Assembly: GCA_021234155.1 (NCBI GenBank)
Contig: JAJEKV010000074.1
Coordinates: forward strand, 2,549,789-2,613,788
Length of the DNA stretch: 64,000 bases
Source of the DNA: Isoetes taiwanensis
Lineage: Eukaryota > Streptophyta > Lycopodiopsida > Isoetales > Isoetaceae
Direction: 5' to 3'
The position numbers and the translations under genes were made by a program. Under the pieces are notes generated by a model. That model made no database searches, was not told where the DNA came from, and saw only the letters and a program-made list of their open reading frames with translations. Below are positions 10,827-20,589 of the stretch, in pieces; positions within the stretch are counted from its first letter, which is position 1, and each line of letters starts with the position of its first letter.

Positions 10827-12060
10827 TCAAACCATTTGAACTTCAAAAACCCAGATTACTACATTCTATCATGGAGGGGCTCATCTTTACATTGCATACA
10901 TCAAAACCTTAACTAAAGGACCCTGTCATTAGTAACTTTTCAACTTCTTCTGAGCAAAGTTGGATAAAACTTTGGAGTAAAGCACATTCCAAAATCCTTG
11001 ATATATTGTATCTGACTTTGGGGACCACACACTCCCTTGAGCCCTCGATACATTTTATCTGCACTGTTCCAATGGACTATACAAAAAACCTATGGAGACA
11101 CCTGCTTGTGCTTTTTATGCTACAGTATCCATTATCCATCACAAGATTTTTTAACTTTGTGTGCATGACAAAACAAACCATGCATCATTGACAATACCCA
11201 TCGCTGCCCTACGTCACCCCCGTGGTGAATATGCACCCAAACCAAAGGGGGTTTAAGGGGGATTTTAATTTAAATGTGTGTTAATTAAAGGTTGTGTTAA
11301 TTAATGTCAATGGTAGTTATGTGTTGGTTGTTAATATCAATGGTTGTTATGTGTTGGTTGTTATGTGTTGGGGGATTTAATTTTTATATGTTGGATGTTA
11401 ATGGTTTGTGTTGCAAAAATTTTTTTTTGGCCCCTTTGGGGCCTTAGGGACGTCCCCCCCTCGGTGTGACAAAAATTTTAGAATTCACACCAAAAAAAAA
11501 CTAGAATTCATTTGAGGCTTTCATCACCTGTAGCTTTTGAATTTCATCACAATAAAACAAATAGAACATAAGTAAAAGTTACCATAAAGATAGAGCAGCA
11601 TTGATCCCATTATTCAAAGTCATAAAGTTTGCAACACCCATACACAAATATTTTTCAACCGGAATTTAACGACCTTTGGCCTCCATGGATTCTTGTGGTG
11701 AGAAACCAAAGTGGGGAACTTTTTTGCTTGTTAGCACAAGGATCGAGAAGCCTTGGAATTTGCTTAATAACTGCCTCAAAATCTAAAAATGCATGGTAAT
11801 TTTTTGCAACCTTCATTCGGAGTGAGCCATAAAACAATACCCAATAAGCGCAATCAGTATTAATCAGTTTGTGTTTTATACCCAATAAGCGCAATCCAGT
11901 ATTAATCAGCTGGTAAGATGTGAAAGCCTACCAAACCCTGCCGAAAAATTGCTGTTTTAGCATAGATAACGTAACCAAACATATCCATATCATATACTAT
12001 CAAAAGATCTCGGAGAGCTTTCCAATGCAATAAAAATCATCTCAAACGAGCTTCGGATCA
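10827..12060. other. Long non-coding stretch, copy 1
   Basis: No gene seen. It includes a GGTTGTTATGTGTTGG simple repeat block (about 11290-11400), a G/C-homopolymer patch (about 11425-11465) and a direct repeat of ACCCAATAAGCGCAATC (about 11839 and 11881). Equivalent in copy 2: 38835-40070. Confidence 0.4.
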
Positions 12061-12126
12061 AAAGTTATGATAAGAAATGTGTTGCCGGCGGAAACCGCAC
12101 TACATGCGCCCTTCAAGCCCTTCATG

Positions 12127-12360
12127 TGCCCATTATGCACCACACACAAAAAAGAGGGCTTTGTTGTGATCCATTGGTTGTTGACCATTATGCACCACAC
12201 ACACAAAAGAGGGCTTTTGTTGTGAGCCATTGGTTGTTGACCATTATGCACCACACGCACAAAAAAAGGGCTTTTGTTGTGAGCCATTGGTTGTTGACCA
12301 TTATGCACCACACGCACAAAAAAAGGGCTTTTGTTGTGAGCCATTGGTTGTTGACCATTG
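12127..12360. repeat. 57-bp tandem repeat, four units, copy 1
   Basis: Four consecutive units of about 57 bp built on ATTATGCACCACAC, CACAAAAA, GGGCTTTTG and GAGCCATTGGTTGTTGACC. The length is a multiple of three, so open frames of period 19 residues (containing AHNKSPFFVRVVHNGQQP) arise on the minus strand; I regard these as a by-product of the repeat. Confidence 0.9.
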
Positions 12361-12439
12361 GAAAAAAAAAGCTAAAATCAATGGCTCAGAAATGGTGCAC
12401 TCTAGATGTACGCATTAGTACATCTATTTGAATACATCA

Positions 12440-12760
12440 GGGTGAAAGCATGCTACGGTGTACCACTTTTGGAACCCTCAAAAGTACCTTCACTGGGTAC
12501 TTTTAAAACTCGTACTTTCTGTTTTTTCTTCCCATTAAAATCAATCCAAAACTTTTGAGTTGAAGGTCAATAACATGTCAATCTATAGTATTAGAGGATA
12601 CCAATACTATTAGAGACTAAAATTAATGAACCAACTCTTAAACTTATTGTTTATGAGGCATTTATGGAAGTTCCCAGTACCCAGTGCTGGGTACTTTTTT
12701 GGGTAGTTTCGCACTCCCTAAAAAGAACTTTAGATGGTACACCCTAGCATGCTTTCACCC
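12440..12760. mobile_element. GGGTG-type MITE 3, copy 1
   Basis: The inverted ends are GGGTGAAAGCATGCTACGGT and (right end reversed) GGGTGAAAGCATGCTAGGGT. Flanking ATCA duplications lie at 12436-12439 and 12761-12764. Ends are related to the other GGGTA MITEs (GGGT, AAGCATG, GGGTG). The interior is non-coding with a GTACTTTT motif repeated in inverted orientation. Confidence 0.88.
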
Positions 12761-13115
12761 ATCACAAAATCATAGAAAAACCTTAGTGAAAAGCGTACAA
12801 AACCACAAAGAAAACCCCCTGTTATTATGCTACATATTCATTATGCATCTCACTACATTTTAAATTAACTAATGCTTATATCATTATGCATCTCACTAGA
12901 CTCAAGAAATTACATTTTAAGTTCAATGCCTTTATCATTATGCATCTCTAAGAAAGGTAGCCGAAGCATCACAATGTAATCTACCAAAGACTTCATTATC
13001 AATTTTCACATGTTTTCTCAATGTAGATTTCAGTTATATTGTATTAGATCTATGTTCCATAGAAATTGATGCAGGTCATCTCTATATTATAATGTTATCA
13101 TGTGTGTCGTGAATC

Positions 13116-13280
13116 TTGCCCTAGATCAAACGACTGACGTTGATTTGACCCATCCGACCGTTGGTTGCTGCGAAAAAAAAAGCAGGGCTTGGCTCTTGCC
13201 CTAGATCGAACGACTGACGTTGATTTGACCCATCCGACCGTTGGTTGCTGGGAAAAAAAAAAGAGGGGCTTGGCTCTTCG
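13116..13280. repeat. About 80-bp tandem duplication, copy 1
   Basis: Two units of CTTGCCCTAGATC-AACGACTGACGTT... TTTGACCCATCCGACCG... follow each other at about 13116 and 13195. Copy 2 equivalent: 41110-41285. Confidence 0.8.
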
Positions 13281-14230
13281 ACCGTAGGCTATGTTTTTTG
13301 GCTGGGCGTGGATTGTTGCTTCAACAGTGATGGCATCCCCTGCTTGCGGCTCCGCTGAGCCCAGGGGCCAGGACCTTCATTTTTTGGTTTCGTGGCACCT
13401 GATAGTATTACGCCGGGCTATGAGATCCCGTGCCAGTTTTGTGGAGTGGATCTCATCTGTTGATTACCCAGTTTTTGGAAGGGTTATATCTTCGGCAGAG
13501 CTCCACGGCTATGGCAGGAGGAGAAGCTCCTCTTTTAAAGCCTAAACTGAAGCTCCAAACTTTCATCTCTGGCTGTAGTATTCCTGTGTTATTATCTCTA
13601 AATATTATAATCACATGCGAGCAATATTACATGAGACCATGCCATTTTCAAGGATCTAATCGGTTGGGTTCATATTTGAAGTGATCGGGGCGAACTTCTA
13701 CAACATCATATGGCGGAGTTTGGTTCGGGGCATGCTGATGTCCTAAGGGGCTTCCTGGTTACGGATTGCAATTTGAAGGCTCTTCTTGGAGCTCAAGTTC
13801 ACCATCTCTATTCTCGCAGACATAGATTTCCTAAGGTTAGCATTTTCAAGTATTAGCTTTTGGGCGGGAGCATCTTGATTATAGAGTATCTTGGGATTCT
13901 AATGATCCAAACCTATCTTTAGTTTAGGCTGTGTGGAAAGAATTCCCTTGGGCAGGTTGGGTTTGCATTTAGTGTGCTGGAAGTTTTTGATGCATGTTCC
14001 CCTAATGCAAGCGAAAATGCATGAATTTTGAGGGTCGAGTGAAGCCGGATGCACTCGAATAGTTGTACGTAAGGTTATGATTGTTCCCATCATGAGTGTG
14101 GATAGCCCGAATCTGCCATTGCTATAGCCATAGCTACAAACCTCATTTTTCTCAAGGAAGGAAACCTGAAATATAAGGTGTGCAACAAGATGTCGCATAT
14201 GCTCTATCATGTTCACTCATAAAGCACATG
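13281..14230 (+). other. Unrecognised coding-like remnant, copy 1
   Basis: Several short plus-strand frames (AMAGGEAPLLKPKLKLQ near 13510-13565; LDYRVSWDSNDPNLSL near 13877-13920) recur in copy 2 (41300-42200; there KVSIFRLAFWAEHLDYRVSW is open). The pattern of short open pieces separated by stops suggests a decayed gene or retroelement ORF1. I cannot assign it. Confidence 0.25.
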
Positions 14231-15400
14231 TAAGTATTGACAGATTACTATCCATCTAATTTTAATTTGCCAGATATTGTGATGTTTCTACTTTATGTGA
14301 TAAGGCATATTCTCTTATAAGTTATGTTGTGAAGAAACACGCTTTCTTCTAGAATGGTATAATTTGCAATGGTATGAACGCGCACAACAAATTGAAGACG
14401 ACCAGGTATGAAATTGCATGGATATTTTGTTCTCAACATGCAAAGAGTAACCGTGAACTAGATAGTTTTTGTAGCAAATACATTGCTAGATGCATATGCA
14501 ATCTGGGTAAATATATCAGATGTCATGCAGATGTCATGAGTGTGGAAGGCCAAGCTTGGCAACTAATATGCACAAGCTTGGCAACTAATATGTGCATCTG
14601 AATATGTTGCAGATAGTCTACGTTCCTCTGGCGTGGTTCTATCTCTGTGTAGTCAGATCATTCCTTATTCTACCTTTATCTCCCTCCTTCCTTAATTCAG
14701 CTTTTGTAATAGCAGTGGAGGGCAATTTATTTCTGAGCAGAGCGCTAGCAAGAGATATAGCAAGCCCAGGTTTGGAGCAAAAGGGGGGGCACCGATAAAG
14801 AGATTTGGGTGAAGCATGTCCATTTCAAATCATGCTTTGAAAAAGCAAAGATAGATGTTTACAAAATATTAATGCAAGAACATGCAGAAAGGCATTTGCC
14901 ATTTCGATTTCTTGCCTCAGGCACTCAGTTTTTAATTTATAATTTAGTTTGAGCACATTTAAGGTTCATTTGGGCACTCAGTTTTTAAACTATAATTTAG
15001 TTTCACATTTAAGGTTCATTTGCAATGATGACTAACAAAAGTAAGAGTTAGTGATCAACCCATCCAAACTGAGATCTGCAAGAATATGGCATTTCATGCA
15101 CTGGCTTCTATGCATGCAATAGAAAGGTATTAAAAGCATGGGGTTTTGCATCCATGTTCTAGAGTTTCTGAGTTAAAGTTATATAACCTGTTGTGAAAAT
15201 GGATCATTATTCGTGACACTTCGCTACATAAAATAATTTCACTCATAAACAACCTTTTGTGAAAATGGATCATTATTTGTTACACTTCTGTATCTAAAAT
15301 AATTACCCTCATAAGTTTATAGTATTTTTTGTCTGTTCGCATTATCCTACTTTCAAGCTTATGAAGACAATAAACATGAATGGGAACTCCATTCCCTGTT
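14231..15400. other. Non-coding stretch with short direct duplications, copy 1
   Basis: No convincing gene. It contains two nearby duplications: GGCACTCAGTTTTTAA plus following sequence (about 14920 and 14974), and GTGAAAATGGATCATTATT (about 15195 and 15260). The equivalent in copy 2 is 42228-43400. A 75-codon frame at 14374-14601 is unchanged in copy 2 but has no recognisable features. Confidence 0.35.
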
Positions 15401-15416
15401 GACTCTGTGCACTATA

Positions 15417-15720
15417 GGACATGATTGAGAAACAAATTGACGTGATTGAAAAACGAATTTTAAGCTTTGAGAGTTCTTAATTTCAAGTGACGAGGTAAGT
15501 GATTGTTGGACATGATTGAGAAATAAATTTTAAGCTTCAAGTGTTCTTAATTTCAAGTGATAAGCTAAGTGATTGTTGACTTTGTGCATTGTAGGACATG
15601 ATTGAGAAATATATTTTAAGCTTTAAGCTTCAAGTGTTCTTAATTTCAAGTGATAAGCTAAGTGATTGTTGACTTTGTGCATTGTAGGACATGATTGAGA
15701 AATATATTTTAAGCTTTGAG
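15417..15720. repeat. Tandem repeat of about 93 bp, 3-4 units, copy 1
   Basis: Units share GGACATGATTGAGAAA, TTTTAAGCTT and TTCTTAATTTCAAGTGA, with the last two almost identical (about 15550-15720) and the first ones shorter and diverged. Copy 2: 43417-43722. Confidence 0.85.
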
Positions 15721-15859
15721 AATATTTTCTAATGGAATAGGAGTTAGTGGAGAAAAATGTTTGTTGCAGCACTCTATTATCTTCAACAAAGATCATTGTA
15801 ACTCCTAATAAAACACAAGCTATATTGCAGCTTAATCCTTTACAGGTTCTCAGCATTAA

Positions 15860-15886
15860 CCCAGCAATGCTGGGCACCCTAACTAG
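15860..15886 (+). mobile_element. Helitron 3' terminus (hairpin plus CTAG), copy 1
   Basis: Hairpin CCCAGCAATGCTGGG (15860-15874) followed by CACCCTAA and CTAG (15883-15886), then T. This is the Helitron 3' end structure (GC-rich hairpin, about 10 nt, CTRR, host T). The 5' end of this element is not located. In copy 2 a CACTA element splits it between the hairpin and CTAG. Confidence 0.65.
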
Positions 15887-16195
15887 TCTCTATACATAAT
15901 GTTCACTTAGAGCGAATCATCTCGATATGAAACCCATGACACAAGGAGATCCTTCCCTTTGGAGATAGATGGTTTCTCATATATAATATCAAAGCACATG
16001 TGCAATACTATGTTGAACATTTGCATCTTAAGTAGCTAAGATTTCTTTTACTAACTATATGACAATGACATCCTGTTATTCTTGCATTCTGCAACTCCTA
16101 TGTGGACTGCTTATGCAAGTCATGTCTTACATGCTAGACCAACACAACTTACATATTTTCAACTTATGCCCAGCAACGCTGGGCACTATAACTAG
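15887..16195 (+). mobile_element. Short non-autonomous Helitron, copy 1
   Basis: It starts TCTCTATACATAATG directly after the CTAG of the preceding Helitron end and finishes with hairpin GCCCAGCAACGCTGGGC (16168-16184), ACTATAA and CTAG (16192-16195), then T. The length is 309 bp and it has no coding capacity. It has the same terminal hairpin family as the element to its left, giving a head-to-tail pair. Confidence 0.6.
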
Positions 16196-16419
16196 TATAT
16201 ATATCATGGTTTTGAGATGATTTGGTACTAGTTATCTATAGAAGTTCATTTTTGGAGGCCTTGTAAGTCTGAGTTTATGGGAATTTGGTTGAGAAGTTTG
16301 TCGATGCATTCACCAGGGTATCTTGCTTGGACAAGAATCAGACATAGTAGGAGCAATCAGAAATACTCAAGGGGATCAGATTGCTTAGTGTGTGTTGAGT
16401 TTCTTGCCATACAAATGAC

Positions 16420-16745
16420 TGTATCTTTCTTGATGGGGGGTGTTAAAATTTCATTTTACTTACTGTTTGTTGTGCTACAGATGACCATATCATTCTTGAG
16501 GGGGAGTGTGGAAGTTGAGTTTGTTGAGTATGACAAGATATGACAATGGTCATGTATATGTTAGCCTTAGATGGGTCTTTTGACCGTTATATGTTGGTCT
16601 GGTTTTCCCTCTTGTTTTAGGCGTTAATCAAGGCAGCAGATATGGTAGCTTGCTATTTGTGGTACTACCTTGAAATGTATAAAGGAAGACTATTATCAAT
16701 AGAAACGCAGCTCTTGCTGCTAAATTGCTGTTGTTTGTTAATAAC
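16420..16745 (+). mobile_element. Copia-like LTR remnant with polypurine tract, copy 1
   Basis: GAGGGGGAG (polypurine tract, about 16498-16506) is followed at once by TGTGGAAGTTGAG, the usual start of Copia LTRs, and the sequence ends near TTTGTTAATAACA (about 16745). About 240 bp lies between TG and CA. No gag-pol is present in the neighbourhood. A second tract-like phrase (TTCTTGATGGGGGGTGTT) lies 60 bp upstream. The boundaries are tentative. Confidence 0.45.
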
Positions 16746-17212
16746 ACCCATTTCTTAGGGTTGCATCTGATACAAAGAGTTGTGTGAATGAACAGGGCGA
16801 TGGAGGCATGGATCAATGATGTGGCGATGATGTGGTGGATGGTTGTGACAAGCGGATGGCTATATTTCGTTGCCCTTTTAATTTTGGTTTTTGAGGCAAA
16901 CATTGACTCTACTGGAGTAGATGTGAGTCTCATCATGTGTTGTATGTGTTTGAGAATAACCAATTGTCATATGTCCTAAAAATGAAACTAATTTAATCAG
17001 TTTTTTTTTTCTACCTTCTTACACATCGAGCCTACATTTGGATAACAGAAGAGAGTGGATACTTGCCATAGTAGTAAAATTGAATGACATCATACATCAT
17101 GTGTTTGAATGGTCCAAAATTCTATGTGTGATGAATGCTATAACATAGCTTCAAAAATCTTATACAGCTACATAGAACAGGAGAAACTTATTTAAGATGG
17201 AAGGAAGTTGAT

Positions 17213-17490
17213 TTAATTTCCCCAGGAACCACTGCCACCGCCAGTGCCGAGAATAGTAGAAACTGCGCCAGACTGGAAGGTACCGAGGCTGTTACTACTG
17301 GCATCGAAGAAGATAAGGGAAAGGTAGACAGGGGTGGTATAGAACTGGAAAGAGACTGTGTTTTGGTAGAGCTTGGTAATGTCGTCAGTATAAACGTCTC
17401 CAAAAAGAGCCCCGCTTCCAGGGCTTCCAATGCCTCCAGCATGTCCAGTAAAACGCAAGCCTCCGGTCACTTGCACCGGGCCCCCGTATA
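17213..17490 (-). CDS. Small beta-rich protein, possibly VapA-like fold (partial), copy 1
   Basis: The minus-strand frame from an AG acceptor-like TTGTAG (about 17504) to a TAA at 17213 reads GGLRFTGHAGGIGSPGSGAL, then FGDVYTDDITKLYQNTVSFQ, and ends STILGTGGGSGSWGN. The alternation of polar/aromatic residues, the Gly-rich turns and the C-terminal GxGGGxGSW recall the small eight-stranded beta-barrel of the bacterial VapA family; this is pattern memory, not a search. There is no ATG or signal peptide, and the 5' part runs into GC-rich satellite-like sequence, so the gene is cut or begins in an upstream exon. The downstream half is unchanged in copy 2. It could instead be an unrelated plant beta-barrel or lectin-like fragment. 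Confidence 0.4.
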
Positions 17491-17870
17491 TCTACAACGG
17501 GATACGGTTTTTCCGGACATATTCCCGGTGGTTTTTCCGGACATCCCATCGCCCCCCATCCCATAGCCATCCGCCCATCCATGCGCCCGCGATGGCCATC
17601 CGCTCGGTATCCATGACCCCATCCCGGTGGTTTATCCGGACAGCCAAGACCGTTAATCATTACTGCTCCCCCTGACACAAGACCAGAGTACCACGGCCTG
17701 ACATGCATTAAATGCCCTGTTCCGTCCCGAGAGACGGCCCGTTTCACCGGATTCATTAAATGCCTTGTTCCGTCCCGAGAGAGCTCCCCGCCACCGGAAT
17801 CCCGTTCCGGATCCGCGCCCGACCGTTCCTGCTCCCAAAACGCCGTTCCGTTGTACTCCCCCTCCCCATT
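17491..17870. repeat. GC-rich block with GGTTT-TCCGGACA motifs, copy 1
   Basis: This GC-rich island in an AT-rich region carries GGTGGTTTTTCCGGACAT and GGTGGTTTATCCGGACA and repeated CATTAAATGCC...GTTCCGTCCCGAGAGA phrases (17708 and 17754). The same motif family forms the satellite near 19640 and 52080-53110, so these blocks probably belong to one element that includes the two genes between them. Copy 2: 49946-50325. Confidence 0.55.
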
Positions 17871-18018
17871 TCAATTTAAATAATAATTGCCATTTATTTC
17901 ATTTTCAAAACTAATGCCCTCCCGATTTTCAAAAGAAAGTTGTATTTTCTTTTCGAAGCTATTTCAATACACCCACTCTAGTGGTTAACCCGGACAAGCA
18001 TAGAAGGGAATATTTAAA

Positions 18019-18113
18019 CCAACGGTTCTTTCTAACGGTTCTTTGTAACGGTTCTTTTTACCCTCCCATCCCATAGCCATCCGCTCATCCTTGTGCCTCC
18101 AAGCTATATATAC
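18019..18113 (+). promoter_or_regulatory. Promoter of the orphan gene: three AACGG boxes and a TATA box
   Basis: CCAACGGTTC, CTAACGGTTC and GTAACGGTTC are spaced 13-14 bp apart (18019-18056), followed by CTATATATACA (18104-18114), about 90 bp before the ATG at 18201. AACGG is the core of plant MSA elements bound by three-repeat MYB factors in G2/M genes. Copy 2 keeps this at 50477-50573. Confidence 0.5.
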
Positions 18114-18200
18114 ACAGTTATTCTTCGCTATTCTTGGTTGGTTGCAGTTGAGTTCAGTAGCAGTCGAGTTCCTTTGCTTACTGTTCAAGCCAAGTGACAG

Positions 18201-19537
18201 ATGGTGAGGACCCGACAACGGCTTCGTGAGGGCAGTGCCATCCGCGCCCATAGTCTTGAGGATGTCCTCGTCCACTTGAATGAAATTCAGGAGGATGTGG
18301 GGCTACATTAGGGATTTTTTGAGATCATAAAAGGGCCTTCTAAGAACTGCTGACTAGGTTATATGAACTACCAATCAGAAAGCAAAACTGGTAATCCAGT
18401 CAGCAAAACAGTTATAACTAACTCACTGGATCACATTTTCTAGCATAAGTGTTGATAGAAAAGTCCAAATGAGCTCTTGTTTGGTGCAATAGATAGATCT
18501 CATTGAGATCTTTCCAACCTTGGGTGGTTTGCATATCTTTTGGCCCCATAGGATAGTAAAAAATGGTAAAAACCATATTTTTTGGAGTTTTGACAATCAT
18601 AAGTGTCCCGAAGTTACGGGGCTATTTTGCCGAGTTCCTTAGAGAGAGTTGTCTCGCGTTAAAATATGTGCGAAGCACCTAAGGTTGGAAAGATCTCAAC
18701 GCGATCTATCTATTGCACTAAACAAGAGCTCATTTGGACTTTTCTATCAATAGTTATGCTAAAAAATGTGATCCAGTGAGTTAGTTATAACAGTTTTGCT
18801 GACTAGACCCGTCAGGCTCTGATTTCTGATTGGTAGTTCATTTATCTTCATTTGGCTTAGTTAGCATGTTTTGAAGGCCCTTTTTTAATCTCAAAAGAAC
18901 CCTAATGGAACTCGCCCAGCCTCACGGCATCAAAACATTTAGAAGTAAGCATGTTCTTGTCTTCCTTCATATTCATGTTCTACTTTCATATTATTAATCT
19001 TTTCATGATCCCAACATTGTTCATGCAGAGACCGTGGAGAATGGGGAATTCAGAGAGAGCCCCAGGCCTCGGGTCATTGACCTTAATAGGCCAACCGAAA
19101 GGGCATTGCTGGCTGAATTGAAGAGGTCTATTATCCAGGGCAAGGCTTTGAAGCTTTTGCTAGCTATGGACCATGTCTGGGAAGGCAATACCCTAAAAGC
19201 CTGCTTCGAGGAAATGTATGCTGCACGGAGGCAGCGAAAGAAGGTTCTGATCAGGGAAGTTCTAGAGGTGTCTGATCCAACCCTATGCGATGTATTGGAT
19301 CACAACATGTGGAGACTACCATGCGGTGTGCCAGATGTAACTGTTGAGGATGTCCGGGCAGAAGTCATGGCAACAGTGCTTGATGTTGATTCAGAGAGCG
19401 CTAGCACCAGCAGAGACCCCCAACCAATGAGTGTAAAGAATGTTCACGTTGTCAGTGACGTGTCCTCGGATGATGACCAAGAAGATTCGGGAGGATACAT
19501 TGGCCATGCATTTCCTAGGCATACCACCATAGGCTGA
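18201..19537 (+). CDS. Orphan two-exon gene split by a foldback element, copy 1
   Basis: The ATG at 18201 opens MVRTRQRLREGSAIRAHSLE...EIQEDVG. A 602-bp foldback element (18306-18907) then interrupts the exon. Coding resumes with MELAQPHGIKTFR to a GT donor at 18945, and exon 2 (19029-19537, after TGCAG) continues in phase as KTVENGEFRESPRPRVIDLN...LDVDSESASTSRDPQP and an acidic SSDDDQEDSGG tail to TGA. I do not recognise the family. It is a soluble, charged protein of about 220 residues with a helical middle (LLAELKRSIIQGKALKLLLA). The inserted element brings stops, so the present product would be truncated unless the element is spliced out. It converges with the gene at 20484-19973. Confidence 0.5.
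18306..18907. mobile_element. 602-bp foldback element, copy 1
   Basis: Long inverted arms: CATTAGGG...TTTTGAGAT...AAAAGGGCCTTC at the left and the inverse at the right (GAAGGGCCC...ATCTCAAAAGAACCCTAATG), then a nearly complete inverse of AGTCCAAATGAGCTCTTGTT and neighbours further in. The ends may be TA|GGG...CCC|TA. It sits inside exon 1 of the orphan gene. Confidence 0.75.
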
Positions 19538-19639
19538 CGTTGTTGTTATAAAAAAAAGTCTCATGTTTCTCTTATAAAGAAGTTTCATGTTTATGTCATA
19601 AAAAAAGTCTTGGTTTATGTGGACAATGTATGAGTATGG

Positions 19640-19790
19640 CTAGACTAGTGGTTTATCTGGACACAAAGGAGTGGTTTATCTGGACACACCATGGGTATAA
19701 ATGACTTGGAATGACATACCATGGGTATAAATACACCAAGTATTTACACCCTCTGTATTTACACACAATTCCATTGTCCACGTGAAGGTG
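19640..19790. repeat. Short form of the GGTTTATCYGGACAC satellite, copy 1
   Basis: Only two monomers (AGTGGTTTATCTGGACAC) plus one linker containing CATACCATGGGTATAAATAC and CAAGTATTTACACCC. This is the compact state of the array that is expanded at 52080-53110. Confidence 0.8.
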
Positions 19791-19972
19791 AAGGTGTCTG
19801 CAGTGCGGGATGATCTGGGCATCTCACCCATGCCGGACTTCTCTGCCATGCCAGAGTTTGGGCCGCAGGATAAGACAAAAATTTGAGCATATCTCCTTCG
19901 AAAACCAGAACTATGCTATCCCTACCTTTAGATTATTTCCTGCCTATTGAGTTCCTTCAGAAAATCGAGGAT

Positions 19973-20484
19973 CTATACAATATCAATTGGTCTACCAGAA
20001 AGGGAAAAAGAGGTGCGGCCAAAAGTGCTAAAAATATGGTTCTCTCTTACAATTGCCAGTGGCCTGTGCATGTAAAAAGCAGGTTGTGGGCTTGGGGTTC
20101 TGTGAAGATGGGCGAATTCGTTGTCCTCTTCGATCATATCGGCATCTGATTTCACTTCGCATTTGTAACATCGGAAGTCACGGAAAACATGATACCTGAA
20201 CAGCTTGAACATAAGCTTCTGGTCTGCAAATACAACATTTCTCCTAGCGGTTAGCACGTTGTCAAACCATCTCTCCTTGCAAATGATGCATTCGATAGAG
20301 TGTTTCATGCGATTAACGACGGCCGTCCACGAAGCGTCTCGTGTGGCCTAAAGCATAACAACATGAATCAGCAGCAAGAACGCATGGATTCCACAAGACA
20401 GGCCAATATTACCTGACTAACATGGACTGAACCTCGCGAGCTACTCCCATACTCCGACCTCGAAGGCCTCATATCGGGCGCCAT
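19973..20484 (-). CDS. Orphan Cys-containing gene, two exons, copy 1
   Basis: Exon 1 starts at ATG 20484 (MAPDMRPSRSEYGSSSRGSV) and ends at a GT donor (20412). A 65-bp intron ends in GCTTTAG (20348). Exon 2 reads ATRDASWTAVVNRMKHSIEC and continues with CIICKERWFDNV and FRCYKCEVKSDADMIEEDNE to a stop at 19973. Paired CxxC motifs (CIIC and CYKC) suggest a zinc-binding site. The layout faintly recalls the Cys-rich N-terminal region of Helitron helicase-type proteins, but no helicase motif follows, so I leave it unassigned. An open frame extends upstream of the ATG (RSVKRFTRRRG). Confidence 0.45.
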
Positions 20485-20589
20485 GGCAGGCACAGAACTA
20501 AAGGTTCCTCTCCGACGAGTGAACCTCTTCACGGAGCGGGAAAGGCGCTCGGGAATGTTCAAATGCAATTAATTTCTGGAGCAGGAGAG

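Noticed and set aside
12042-12431. 100-codon proteins in the 57-bp repeat
   Set aside because: Open on both strands only because the unit length is a multiple of three; no start context or non-repeat conserved part.
16788-16979. 63-codon membrane-like ORF after the LTR remnant
   Set aside because: Frame is broken in copy 2 (49247-49440) and it has no supporting features.
19973-20308. Full Helitron helicase gene
   Set aside because: Only a Cys-containing N-terminal-like part is seen; no Rep HUH motif or helicase motifs follow in the window.
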